Source: Limisphaerales bacterium (GTDB taxonomy: Bacteria; Verrucomicrobiota; Verrucomicrobiae; Limisphaerales; UBA11358). From it: DNA of 15,456 bases. Position numbers and translations under genes: made by a program. Positions 7,919 to 14,734 of this stretch are shown here, piece after piece. How positions within the stretch are numbered: the stretch's first letter is position 1; each line of letters opens with the position of its first letter. Location of the stretch: positions 7,459 through 22,914 of the forward strand of contig PLZL01000465.1 of NCBI GenBank assembly GCA_003152145.1, given 5' to 3'. The notes below the pieces were generated by a model. That model had not been told where the DNA came from and ran no database searches. It saw nothing but the letters and a program-made list of their open reading frames with translations.

Positions 7919-8692
7919 ATGAAAAAACTGCTTCTCTTCTGCGTGGCCTGCCTTGCCGTATTCACCGGCTGCAAGACCAACCCCCCGGCAACCGCGTCGC
8001 CATCGCCCGCCACCGCTGGTGGCTTCACCTGTGTCCTCGTCCACGGCGCGTGGGGCGGCGGCTGGGACTGGAAACACGTGGACCAGTTGCTGACCGCCGA
8101 GGGAAACGAAGTCTATCGCCCCACACTCACCGGCCAGGGCGAACATTCCAATCTCGCCAGCACCAACATTGACCTCGACACCCACATTCAGGATATCGTC
8201 AACGTCATCCTCTGGGAGAATCTGCACAACGTCGTCCTTGTCGGGCACAGCTACGGCGGCATGGTCATCACCGGCGTGGCCGACCGCGTGCCAGACCGCA
8301 TCAAGCGCCTCGTTTATGTGGACGCCCTGCTGCCGGAAAACGGCGAGTGCGTGAACGACATCAAGCCAAACACGATTAAAACATCAATCACAAACGGCTT
8401 CGTGATTGGGGGCTGGATGAAGGGCAGCCCGCCGCCGCCGCACGACGTTCCCATGCCGGCCCAGACTTTCAGCAAGCCCATCACCCTGGCCAACCAGGCC
8501 GTCGCCGGCAAACTGCCCGCCACCTACATCCTGACCGTGGACGCGGGCAAGGCGCCGGAGCAGGACGACTTCTACAAATTCTTTCTGCGCGCCAAGGCCC
8601 GGGGCTGGCCCGCGCTCATCATGGAAGGCGACCACAACGTCCAGCGCTCCCATCCGCGAGAACTCGCCAAGCTCATCGAACAGGCCCCGTGA
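7919..8692 (+). CDS. alpha/beta-hydrolase lipoprotein (EstC / methylesterase-like)
   Basis: This is a probable esterase or amidase of the alpha/beta-hydrolase fold, anchored as a lipoprotein. The N-terminus is a type II signal peptide with Cys18 in FTGC as the lipidated residue, followed by a short Thr/Pro/Ala linker to about residue 37. FVLVHG-like strand and turn residues (CVLVHGAWGGGWDW) form the oxyanion region. The nucleophile elbow is GHSYGG with Ser111. The catalytic His is probably His239 in MEGDHNVQRSHP, and Asp208 in TVDAGKAPEQDD is a candidate acid. The 257-residue length fits one catalytic domain with a small cap. The family resembles plant methyl-salicylate esterases and bacterial EstC proteins, but the substrate cannot be read from the sequence. 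The start at 7919 fits the signal peptide, and there is no Shine-Dalgarno sequence. It sits 62 bases after the peptidase gene in the same direction. Confidence 0.88.
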   Translation: MKKLLLFCVACLAVFTGCKTNPPATASPSPATAGGFTCVLVHGAWGGGWDWKHVDQLLTAEGNEVYRPTLTGQGEHSNLASTNIDLDTHIQDIVNVILWENLHNVVLVGHSYGGMVITGVADRVPDRIKRLVYVDALLPENGECVNDIKPNTIKTSITNGFVIGGWMKGSPPPPHDVPMPAQTFSKPITLANQAVAGKLPATYILTVDAGKAPEQDDFYKFFLRAKARGWPALIMEGDHNVQRSHPRELAKLIEQAP

Positions 8693-8701
8693 CCCGGAAT
8701 T

Positions 8702-8848
8702 GCAGCCGCCGGTGAAACCAAAACGCGAGATCGGCTATCACGCCATTGCCAGGGAACGCAAGCTTGGCAACGTCGGGAAAACATGAGCGCCACGCTGCGC
8801 AAACGCATCGAGAAATTCGGCATCCAGCGCGAGTTGAATGTGAGGTGA
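8702..8848 (+). repeat. dispersed repeat, long copy
   Basis: The ends of this element match the shorter element at 10711-10772. The left 31 bases (8702-8732, containing GTGAAACCAAAACG) match 10711-10741 at 28 positions. The right 31 bases (8818-8848, containing CGGCATCCAGCGCGAG) match 10742-10772 at 28 positions. The 85 bases between are present only here. It begins 10 bases after the hydrolase stop codon and holds no plausible gene. Two copies in one window suggest a family scattered through the genome. Confidence 0.75.
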
Positions 8849-8908
8849 GGAGCGCGGACGGCTCGTCCGCGCCAAGACCGGAACTCGCGGGCGGGCCGCC
8901 CGCGCTCC
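8849..8908. repeat. GC-rich compound inverted repeat
   Basis: Two small perfect hairpins sit side by side: 8852-8860 with 8864-8872 (9 bp, loop GCT) and 8886-8894 with 8896-8904 (9 bp, one central base). The outer 13 bases, GGAGCGCGGACGG (8849-8861) and CCGCCCGCGCTCC (8896-8908), are also complementary with one mismatch, so the whole 60 bases can fold as one long hairpin instead. It directly abuts the dispersed repeat. No T-run follows. It may act as a bidirectional transcription block or be part of the repeat element. Confidence 0.6.
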
Positions 8909-8936
8909 ACCGGTTGCGAATTTTGCAGGACAACTT

Positions 8937-8959
8937 GATGTCACAAGTTGTGACCTCAA
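8937..8959. promoter_or_regulatory. 23-base palindromic operator-like site
   Basis: GTCACAAGTTGTGAC (8940-8954) is a perfect palindrome around one central base. With one mismatch position per arm, the symmetry extends to TGA...TCA (8937-8959). TTGATG (8935-8940) and GATAAT (8960-8965) flank it, but 19 bases apart, which is long for a sigma-70 promoter. The site lies 74 bases upstream of the membrane-protein gene at 9033, so a repressor site for that gene is plausible but unproven. Confidence 0.45.
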
Positions 8960-9032
8960 GATAATTCATCAACGAACATGGGCCTTTTGTTTTCAGGCTC
9001 GCATCGCGGCGCGATTCCTTCCAAACTGCTTC

Positions 9033-9698
9033 ATGCTCCGAATTGCCACCGTCACCCTGGTCTTCCTGGGCGGGTTTGTGGTCATGGTGTTGGAAATGAT
9101 CGGCGTGCTTTATCTGGCCAAGGATTTTGGCGGCTCGTTTTATGTCTGGACGAGCCAGATTGGAGTGATTCTGACGGCGCTGTCGCTGGGTTACGCCATT
9201 GGCGGGACGCTGGCCGACCGGTTTCAACGGACGGCTTTTCTGGCCGCGCCTTTGATCGTCGCCGGCATTTTTACGTTCTTCATCCCTCAAATAACGCCGC
9301 CGCTGATTGACACGATCATCAAACGCCATCCGCCGGACCAGACCATTCCCATGATCTGGATGAAACTCGACCCGGCGTTCGGCAGCGCGGTGATTTTTTT
9401 CCTGCCGTGTTTTGTGCTGGCGATCCTGTCGCCTTACATGATCCGCATCACGGCGCGGCAACTGGACAAGGTGGGCATGATCAGCGGCTTGATTTACGCG
9501 GCCAGCACGGCGGGCAGCATCGGCGGGGTGTTTGTCTCCGGATACATTTTCATTGATTACCTGACTGTCACGGCCATTTTCCGGGCGATGGGCGTTTTAA
9601 TTTTGTTTCTGGCCGCGATCAGTCTGGCGTTGGATTTCTGGCTCGGCGGCAACTGCAAGGGCGTCGCAATGGATTCGAAACGCCCGGATACCGGATGA
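9033..9698 (+). CDS. membrane half of a split MFS/spermidine-synthase-like protein
   Basis: This is an integral inner-membrane protein with about six helices: roughly residues 5-28, 40-60, 69-88, 117-136, 150-173 and 178-204. The pattern FLGGFVVMVLEMIG at the first helix, followed by a GYAIGGTLADR loop and an IYAASTAGSIGG helix, matches the membrane part of fused MFS/spermidine synthase proteins. In those proteins it is joined directly to a methyltransferase-like domain. Here the reading frame ends at residue 221, and the matching soluble domain is encoded by the separate gene at 9771. The two probably form a complex, though this is inferred. The molecule that the membrane half handles is unknown. 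The start at 9033 places the first helix at the N-terminus. An in-frame start further upstream is not supported. No Shine-Dalgarno sequence. Confidence 0.75.
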   Translation: MLRIATVTLVFLGGFVVMVLEMIGVLYLAKDFGGSFYVWTSQIGVILTALSLGYAIGGTLADRFQRTAFLAAPLIVAGIFTFFIPQITPPLIDTIIKRHPPDQTIPMIWMKLDPAFGSAVIFFLPCFVLAILSPYMIRITARQLDKVGMISGLIYAASTAGSIGGVFVSGYIFIDYLTVTAIFRAMGVLILFLAAISLALDFWLGGNCKGVAMDSKRPDTG

Positions 9699-9770
9699 AA
9701 ATCACCCGGCTTGAACGCGCGGCGGGAATGAATGTAATTTATCACTGATGAAAATCGTCCAATAAAACAA

Positions 9771-10694
9771 ATGGACACGAAAACCGTCATCCGCGGTCGC
9801 GCGATTTGCCTTTTGATCCTGCTGGCGCCCCTTTTGTCCAGCGCGCAAAGTGTGGTGCTTTTTGACCGCATCTCAGCCTACCACCACATCCAGGTTTATG
9901 ATGAAAACGGGAAGCGGATGTTAAGTTTCAACGGTTCGCGGGAAACGACGATGTCGCTGAACAATCCGCTGGCCGGGCATTTTGAATACACCGAGTATTT
10001 CCAGATGCCGTGGCTGTGGAATCACGACATCAAACGCGTGCTGATGGTCGGATTGGGCGGCGGCAGCACCCAGCGCGCCTACCAGCATTATTACACCAAC
10101 GTGATGGTGGACACGGTGGAAATTGATCCCGTCGTCGTCGAAGTCGCCAAAAAGTATTTCACCGTCGCGGAAACGCCCAGGCTCAAAATCCACACCAACG
10201 ACGGGCGCGTTTTTCTGCGCCAGACCACCAACGTCTATGACGTCATCCTGATGGACGCCTATTCCACCACGCGTTACGGTTCCTCCCTTCCGCGCCAGTT
10301 GGTGACGAAGGAATTCTTCACCCTTGCCAGCCAGCATTTGAGCACCAACGGCGTTCTCGCTTACAACGTCATCGGCCAAATCCAAGGCTACCGCGCCACG
10401 CTGATCGGCGCGATGTATCGCACGTTGAGCGAGGTTTTCCCCCGCGTTTATATGTTCCCCGCCGTGGAAAGTCAGAACGTCGTCTTCGTGGCGACAAAAT
10501 CGGCGGAGCCGTTCACCTTCACGCGCGCTGCACAAGAGGCGCAGCAATTGATCCGCTCCAGGACAATCACCCTGCCGACATTTTCAATGCGGGTGAAGTC
10601 ATTCATGCGGCAACCCCCGCCGACCGTCAGCACTTCGCCCTTGTTGACCGACGATTATGCGCCCGTAGACAGCCTGCTGCAAGGAGCCCAATGA
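9771..10694 (+). CDS. spermidine-synthase-like Rossmann-fold protein, membrane-anchored or exported
   Basis: This is the soluble partner of the gene 72 bases upstream. Residues 1-26 form a signal peptide or single anchor (ICLLILLAPLLSSAQ). The rest is a spermidine synthase/methyltransferase-like Rossmann domain with nucleotide-binding loop GLGGGS (94-99), the acidic strand end EID (117-119), NDG (144-146) and DAY (162-164). It ends with the LLTDDYAPVDSLL signature (292-304) seen in MFS-linked members. True spermidine synthases have a GGGDG loop and a D-x-x-DP block with the catalytic aspartate. Here these read GGGST and DAYSTT, so polyamine synthesis is doubtful. The protein could bind a decarboxylated-SAM-like or other ligand. 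A weak promoter-like pair (TTGAAC 9711, TAATTT 9735, spacing 18) lies in the gap, so it might also be transcribed on its own. Confidence 0.8.
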   Translation: MDTKTVIRGRAICLLILLAPLLSSAQSVVLFDRISAYHHIQVYDENGKRMLSFNGSRETTMSLNNPLAGHFEYTEYFQMPWLWNHDIKRVLMVGLGGGSTQRAYQHYYTNVMVDTVEIDPVVVEVAKKYFTVAETPRLKIHTNDGRVFLRQTTNVYDVILMDAYSTTRYGSSLPRQLVTKEFFTLASQHLSTNGVLAYNVIGQIQGYRATLIGAMYRTLSEVFPRVYMFPAVESQNVVFVATKSAEPFTFTRAAQEAQQLIRSRTITLPTFSMRVKSFMRQPPPTVSTSPLLTDDYAPVDSLLQGAQ

Positions 10695-10710
10695 GGCTCC
10701 GCGAATGGAT

Positions 10711-10772
10711 GCAGCCGCCAGTGAAACCAAAACGTGAAATCCGGCATCCAGCGCGAGCTGAACGTGAAGTGA
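10711..10772 (+). repeat. dispersed repeat, short (internally deleted) copy
   Basis: This is the same element as 8702-8848 without its central 85 bases. Both 31-base halves match at 28 positions. It starts 16 bases after the stop codon of the Rossmann-domain gene. The junction falls where the long copy has similar CGAGATCGG and CGAGAAATTCGG motifs, which would fit a deletion by short-repeat recombination. Confidence 0.75.
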
Positions 10773-10843
10773 ACTGCAAGCCGCGCCTTTTTGTTTGGCC
10801 ATGAAGGAATCCTTGCGGTGGCGGCGGAATTTGCAAATATGAG

Positions 10844-11356
10844 ATGCAAAATGAACCTATGAATTTTCCTTGGAAACCGCATCAACTCGTGGGGCATTGG
10901 GTGCCGGGGTTCGTCGTTTTAACAATTTTATTGCTGGCAGATGCACATGCTCACCACGCGGCGGCGCTCTGGTCAAAAATTACCAGCTCTCTAGGTTCCA
11001 ACTTCGCTGTTATTTTGGCTATCATTGTCCCATTTGTTATTGGTGAATTTTTGGACTGTTTGCGAGATTTAGGAGAACACCTTGCCGATAAAATATCTGA
11101 AATCAAATGGGACAAACTTAAAAGCTTGTCTGCGGAGAAGCAGGCGATTTTCGAGGATTATTATTTCGTTTATTACGTTTTTAACGTGAACCTTTCCATT
11201 GGTCTGATTGCTGGATACCTCTTGACCTTAATTCTTCACGTTTTCCCAACCAATTATGGCTGCCCATTTTCCTTGGCGGTTTTAATCGGCGTATTGGTAT
11301 TTTTCACTAACGCATATTCATTGCGAGCTGAAATAAAGAGATTTTTGGATAGCTGA
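10844..11356 (+). CDS. four-helix membrane protein of unknown function
   Basis: I do not recognise this family. The 170-residue protein has about four hydrophobic helices (roughly residues 18-34, 52-72, 111-134 and 141-160). Between the second and third is a charged, probably cytoplasmic segment (73-100, rich in Lys and Glu, including ISEIKWDKLKSLSAEKQ). WKPHQLVGHWVPG precedes the first helix. The base composition is clearly lower in GC than its neighbours: 23 of 60 bases are G or C at 11041-11100, against 40 of 60 at 7381-7440 in the peptidase gene. The start may be the ATG at 10844 or the one at 10859 (MNFPW), and neither has a Shine-Dalgarno sequence. The SET-domain gene begins 15 bases after its stop, so the two are probably co-transcribed and acquired together. 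Confidence 0.65.
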   Translation: MQNEPMNFPWKPHQLVGHWVPGFVVLTILLLADAHAHHAAALWSKITSSLGSNFAVILAIIVPFVIGEFLDCLRDLGEHLADKISEIKWDKLKSLSAEKQAIFEDYYFVYYVFNVNLSIGLIAGYLLTLILHVFPTNYGCPFSLAVLIGVLVFFTNAYSLRAEIKRFLDS

Positions 11357-11371
11357 AGAATCGGGAAAGCG

Positions 11372-11806
11372 ATGACAGCAAAAAGAGCCAATTGCAGGAT
11401 GCCGAGCGACGGCGTTTTCACTAGAATTAAGCCATCGAAAAATCATGGCGTCGGGGTATTCGCAATTCGTCCAATCCCGAAAGGCACTTCAATTTTCCCA
11501 GATGATGACGCCCCAATCGTGTGGATCAAAAAAAACAGGATAAAAGGGTTGCGTGGCGAAATTCGGCGCTTATATGAGGATTTCTCTATCATAAAAGACA
11601 ATGGCGAAATTTATGGGTGTCCTGCCAATTTCAGCCTGATGACTGTCGCTTGGTTTCTTAACGAGCCAAAGCTAGGGCAAAAACCAAATGTCGGCTGTCG
11701 CAAGGATTACACGTTTTATGCGCTGTCTGACATTGCGGCGGACGAAGAGCTCACGGTGGATTACTCAACTTTCAGCGAAAGACCACCTGCAAGAACACGA
11801 CGATGA
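11372..11806 (+). CDS. small SET-domain protein (putative protein lysine methyltransferase)
   Basis: SET domains transfer a methyl group from S-adenosylmethionine to lysine side chains. This 144-residue protein is almost only the SET core. The N-terminal motif is NHGVGVFAIRPIPKGTSIF (24-42), the central active-site segment is WFLNEPKLGQKPNV (94-107), and the C-terminal motif is DEELTVDYSTF (124-134) with the catalytic-type Tyr131. The usual NHS...PN motif that touches the methyl donor reads N97-E98...P105-N106, so the conserved His is a Glu. There are no pre-SET or post-SET cysteine clusters. Activity is therefore uncertain. An alternative start at 11399 (MPSDGV) would drop nine residues and keep the whole domain. 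It shares the AT-richer composition of the membrane-protein gene 15 bases upstream, with which it probably forms a two-gene unit. Confidence 0.8.
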   Translation: MTAKRANCRMPSDGVFTRIKPSKNHGVGVFAIRPIPKGTSIFPDDDAPIVWIKKNRIKGLRGEIRRLYEDFSIIKDNGEIYGCPANFSLMTVAWFLNEPKLGQKPNVGCRKDYTFYALSDIAADEELTVDYSTFSERPPARTRR

Positions 11807-11841
11807 TGTTGGTTGATGGTTGAGTTGTCTCCAACCCCGCC

Positions 11842-11869
11842 TTGACACCCGCCGTTTGATTGTTATGCT
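11842..11869 (+). promoter_or_regulatory. strong sigma-70-type promoter of the rpmH operon
   Basis: A perfect TTGACA (11842-11847) lies 16 bases from TATGCT (11864-11869), which is preceded by TG plus one base, the extended -10 form. The start of transcription would be near 11876, leaving a leader of about 38 bases before rpmH. It is the best promoter in the window, as expected for a ribosomal protein operon. Confidence 0.7.
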
Positions 11870-11913
11870 CCGCTGCTCGTTTCGCGCTGGAGGCGCAAAC
11901 GGGATTTGAATTT

Positions 11914-12051
11914 ATGAAACGCCAGTATCAACCAAAGAAGATGCGCCGCAAACGGCAGCACGGGTTTCTCGCCCGCAAATCCACCCGGGGCGGCCGCGCC
12001 ACGTTGCGCAACCGCCGCCGCAACGGTCGCAAACGCCTGACACCGGTTTAA
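11914..12051 (+). CDS. rpmH: 50S ribosomal protein L34
   Basis: This 45-residue protein is extremely rich in Arg and Lys, with the classic L34 layout: MKRQYQPKK start, [10 protein letters not shown] in the middle and [10 protein letters not shown] at the end. It binds 23S rRNA in the large subunit. The ATG at 11914 was chosen over the longer in-frame start at 11860 because L34 begins MKR. The 18 extra residues would also overlap the promoter's -10. GGAGG at 11889-11893 is 20 bases from the ATG, too far for a normal Shine-Dalgarno sequence. It is the first gene of the rpmH-rnpA-yidD-yidC-khpB cluster. The dnaA gene that often lies upstream in other bacteria is absent here. Confidence 0.97.
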   Translation: MKRQYQPKKMRRKRQHGFLARKSTRGGRATLRNRRRNGRKRLTPV

Positions 12052-12064
12052 TCTTCGCGCCGCC

Positions 12065-12448
12065 ATGCCCGCTGCATCGCCGAAACGCCTGCGACTGAGC
12101 CGCGCCTCGCGGCTCGCGCAAAGCCGCGATTTCGCGCGCGTCCGGCAGCAGGGCGAACGGCTCGCACAGGGCTGCCTGATTGCAAATTGGAACAAGCTGC
12201 CGGATGGCGGCGCGCCCAAACTCGGCGTGGTCACGAGCAGAAAAATCGGCGGGTCAGTTGAACGCAGCCGCGCGCGGCGGCTGCTCCGCGAAACTTTCCG
12301 GCAGCACCAGCATGAATTTGCACAGCCGGTCGAACTGGTCCTGGTCGCGCGCAATTCCATCGCCGGGAAAAACTTCGCCGGGGTGGAAAAGGATTTTCTC
12401 ACCGCGCTGAACCGCGCGGGCCTGATTTTGAAAATGACTAATTCCTAA
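12065..12448 (+). CDS. rnpA: ribonuclease P protein component
   Basis: This is the protein cofactor of RNase P, which binds the 5' leader of precursor tRNAs and helps the catalytic RNA. The 127-residue basic protein has the family's F-x-x-V-x-x-x-G core (DFARVRQQG, 22-30), LGVVTSRKIGGSVERSR (53-69) and RRLLRETFR (71-79). The usual RNR motif reads SVERSRARRLLRE, with Ser in place of the conserved Asn. LVLVARNSI (91-99) is the expected strand. Its last residues (KMTNS) are encoded by the left end of a palindromic repeat, so the original C-terminus may have been replaced. It starts 13 bases after rpmH, without a Shine-Dalgarno sequence. Confidence 0.93.
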   Translation: MPAASPKRLRLSRASRLAQSRDFARVRQQGERLAQGCLIANWNKLPDGGAPKLGVVTSRKIGGSVERSRARRLLRETFRQHQHEFAQPVELVLVARNSIAGKNFAGVEKDFLTALNRAGLILKMTNS

Positions 12449-12570
12449 ATCCGAATGACTAAAGAATTCCCAATGACGAATGCCAAAGTTTCCGCGCGCG
12501 CGGCGGCTTCCAGTTTGTCATTTGGATTTCGTCATTCTTTAGTCATTAGCGCTTCGTCATTAGTCATTCA
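12431..12570. repeat. 140-base imperfect palindromic repeat at the rnpA-yidD junction
   Basis: AATGACTAAAGAAT (12454-12467) is perfectly complementary to 12534-12547. AATGACTAAT (12433-12442) is perfectly complementary to 12559-12568. Both pairs share the same centre (12500.5), so the whole stretch can form a long hairpin with arms of about 60 bases. A GC-rich palindrome, CCGCGCGCGCGG (12492-12503), lies near the middle. Units of the AATGACTAA/AATGACGAA type recur within each arm. It resembles a miniature mobile palindrome. It covers the rnpA stop codon and the first 38 codons assigned to yidD. Confidence 0.8.
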
Positions 12571-12847
12571 GGCTTTGATTTTTGCCATCCGCGTTTATCG
12601 CTGGACGATTGCACCGGCGCAAATTTTTTTGTTTGGCCCGACCGGCGGCTGCCGTTTCACGCCGACCTGCTCGCAATACGCGATGGACGCGGTTCAAGAA
12701 CACGGCGCACTGGCAGGAAGCGCGCTGGCGGCGAAGCGGATTTGCCGCTGTCATCCGTGGGGCGGTTGCGGCCACGATCCGGTTCCGAAGGCGGAAGTGA
12801 GAAGCGAGAAGGTCGAAGGCAGAATTGTTTTGGGCACCGCCCGTTAG
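12455..12847 (+). CDS. yidD: membrane protein insertion efficiency factor YidD
   Basis: YidD is a small inner-membrane-associated protein that assists YidC-dependent insertion. The conserved core is unmistakable: [14 protein letters not shown] (41-54), [20 protein letters not shown] (65-84) and [17 protein letters not shown] (95-111). The start is uncertain. The ATG at 12455 lies inside the palindromic repeat and adds about 38 residues ([17 protein letters not shown]) that are repeat-encoded. A TTG at 12575 would give a 90-residue protein that fits the family length better. The tail after residue 112 is unconserved. It follows rnpA by 6 bases and precedes yidC by 10. Confidence 0.92.
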   Translation: MTKEFPMTNAKVSARAAASSLSFGFRHSLVISASSLVIQALIFAIRVYRWTIAPAQIFLFGPTGGCRFTPTCSQYAMDAVQEHGALAGSALAAKRICRCHPWGGCGHDPVPKAEVRSEKVEGRIVLGTAR

Positions 12848-12857
12848 GTTTAATTTC

Positions 12858-14672
12858 ATGGACAGAACAGGAATCATTGTCATTTCGATTTGCGCCGCGT
12901 TGCTCGTGTTTTGGTTTTTCGAGCAGACCAAACTGGAGCAGAACAGACTGGCCTTGCAAGCGCAGCGCCAGCAGGCGACCAACGCGGTCGCCACGGCGCA
13001 AAGCCAGCCCGTGACCGCGACCGCCAGCGCCGTTTCACCCGTGCCGGTCATGACTCCCGCTTTTTCCTTCGACACGAACGCGCCGGAAGATTTAATCACG
13101 ATCACGATTTCAAATGCGAACATGGGTGCGCGTTACACATTCACCTCGCGTGGCGGCGGATTGAAAACGGTTGAGTTACTCAAATATGCGGAAACGATTT
13201 CCGCGCGCTGGACAAAAACAAAAACGACCAGCGACGCGGTGGCTTCATTAAACACGGGGGCGGCGGTGCCTGTGTTGGCGGTGCTGGGGGACACCAATTT
13301 GATCGGCGACGGCAATTTCACCCTGACGAAGACGGATGACGGTGTGAGCGCGAATAAACTGCTGCCGGACGGCCTGTGGCTGACAAAGGAATTTCATTTA
13401 AGCTCGAATTATCTGGTCAACGCCAGCGTTAGTTTGAAAAACGCATCGGACAAGCCGCTCGCGCTGTCGGCGCAGGAATGGGTGGTGGGCACGGCAACGC
13501 CGATGGATGTGGATGACAACTATTTCTCCATCTACGGTGGGGCCATGTGGTTCGACGGCGCGAAGAACGCGACGGTCCGGCTCTCTTCATTCAATCCCAG
13601 CACGACCACTTTCATATTCTTTCCACGGACGCCCATGACGGAATATCGCGCGGGCGCAAAGAATGTCGTCTGGGCGGCGGCGGAAAACCAGTTTTTCACG
13701 CTGCTGGCCATGCCAAAGCAGCCGGCGGAGCAAATCGTCGCGCGGCTGGTGACGCTGCCGGCGTTTTCAAACGTGGAGCAGGCGCCGGGCACGCCGCTGC
13801 CGCAGGGCGTCCAGACGGCGCTGGTTTATCCGGCGCAGACGCTGGCGGCTAATTCCAACATCGTGCGGGAAATTGTTTTTTACACCGGGCCGAAGGAATA
13901 CCGGGCGCTGGCGGACATCGGCGCGCAATTCCAAAACCACGCGGACAACGTCATGGGTTTTGGCGGATTTTTTGGATTTTGCGCGAAGCCGCTGCTGCTG
14001 GCGATGAACTGGCTCCACGATGTGACGCGGCTCGGTTACGGCTGGGTGATTGTTTTGATCACCATCCTGCTGCGCGGCATTTTCTGGCCGTTGATGGCGG
14101 CAAGCACGCGCTCGATGAAGCGGATGCAGGCGCTGGCGCCGGAAGTGAAGGCGCTCAAGGAAAAATACAAGGACGACCCGCAAAAATTCACCCAGAAACA
14201 AATGGAGCTTTGGAAGAAACACAAGGTGAACCCAATGGGCGGCTGCCTGCCGATGGCCATTCAAATGCCGGTGTTCATCGGCTTTTACACGATGCTGCGC
14301 AGCGCGATTGAGCTGCGCGGCGCCCGTTTCCTGTGGGCGGCGGATTTGTCCAAGCCGGACACGTTGTTCATGATTCCCGGCGTCAATTTTCCCTTCAACC
14401 TGCTGCCGCTGCTGATGGGCGGGGCGATGCTGTGGCAGTCGCATCTCATGCCGCCGTCGCCGGGCATGGACCCCACGCAGGCAAAACTCATGCGCTATCT
14501 GCCGGCGATATTCATCCTGTTCCTTTACAATTACTCGTCCGGCCTCGCGCTTTACATGACGGTGAGCACGCTGCTGGGCGTTTTGCAGACCAAGCTGACG
14601 AAAAATCTGCGCGACCCCGCGGCTCCGGCGGCAACTCCAGCGTTGACGCCGCCGCAGAAAAAGGCAAGATGA
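12858..14672 (+). CDS. yidC: membrane protein insertase YidC (long form)
   Basis: YidC inserts and folds inner-membrane proteins, alone or with SecYEG. The start ATG at 12858 (MDRTGIIVISICAALLVFW) gives 604 residues with the N-terminal helix at about 6-22. A longer in-frame start at 12825 would overlap yidD and is not needed. Residues about 25-330 form the periplasmic domain of Gram-negative YidC, including a low-complexity Ala/Thr linker near 35-70. The insertase core is C-terminal. It has WLHDVTRLGYGWVIVLITIL with the conserved helix arginine R406, a charged coiled hairpin (RMQALAPEVKALKEKYKDDP), PMGGCLPMAIQMPVFIGFY, and the last helices ending LGVLQTKLTKNL. The C-terminus is basic and Pro/Ala-rich. 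The length and presence of the periplasmic domain indicate a diderm organism. Confidence 0.96.
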   Translation: MDRTGIIVISICAALLVFWFFEQTKLEQNRLALQAQRQQATNAVATAQSQPVTATASAVSPVPVMTPAFSFDTNAPEDLITITISNANMGARYTFTSRGGGLKTVELLKYAETISARWTKTKTTSDAVASLNTGAAVPVLAVLGDTNLIGDGNFTLTKTDDGVSANKLLPDGLWLTKEFHLSSNYLVNASVSLKNASDKPLALSAQEWVVGTATPMDVDDNYFSIYGGAMWFDGAKNATVRLSSFNPSTTTFIFFPRTPMTEYRAGAKNVVWAAAENQFFTLLAMPKQPAEQIVARLVTLPAFSNVEQAPGTPLPQGVQTALVYPAQTLAANSNIVREIVFYTGPKEYRALADIGAQFQNHADNVMGFGGFFGFCAKPLLLAMNWLHDVTRLGYGWVIVLITILLRGIFWPLMAASTRSMKRMQALAPEVKALKEKYKDDPQKFTQKQMELWKKHKVNPMGGCLPMAIQMPVFIGFYTMLRSAIELRGARFLWAADLSKPDTLFMIPGVNFPFNLLPLLMGGAMLWQSHLMPPSPGMDPTQAKLMRYLPAIFILFLYNYSSGLALYMTVSTLLGVLQTKLTKNLRDPAAPAATPALTPPQKKAR

Positions 14673-14734
14673 TGCGGTTCAAATGATAAACGGCGACCCG
14701 ACGGCAGCATTTAGAATTTTTTAATTAACCAGCC

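Noticed and set aside
8738..8964. Short frames on both strands across the dispersed repeat and GC hairpins
   Set aside because: Their translations come from repeat DNA that also occurs near 10711-10772, and codon use is not gene-like.
11813..11838. Stem-loop GGTTG...CAACC before the rpmH promoter
   Set aside because: Five pairs at most with no following T-run. It cannot be supported as a terminator.
14690..14725. Terminator between yidC and khpB at the T-rich TTTTTTAATTAA run
   Set aside because: No stable GC-rich stem precedes the T-run, and the genes are normally co-transcribed.
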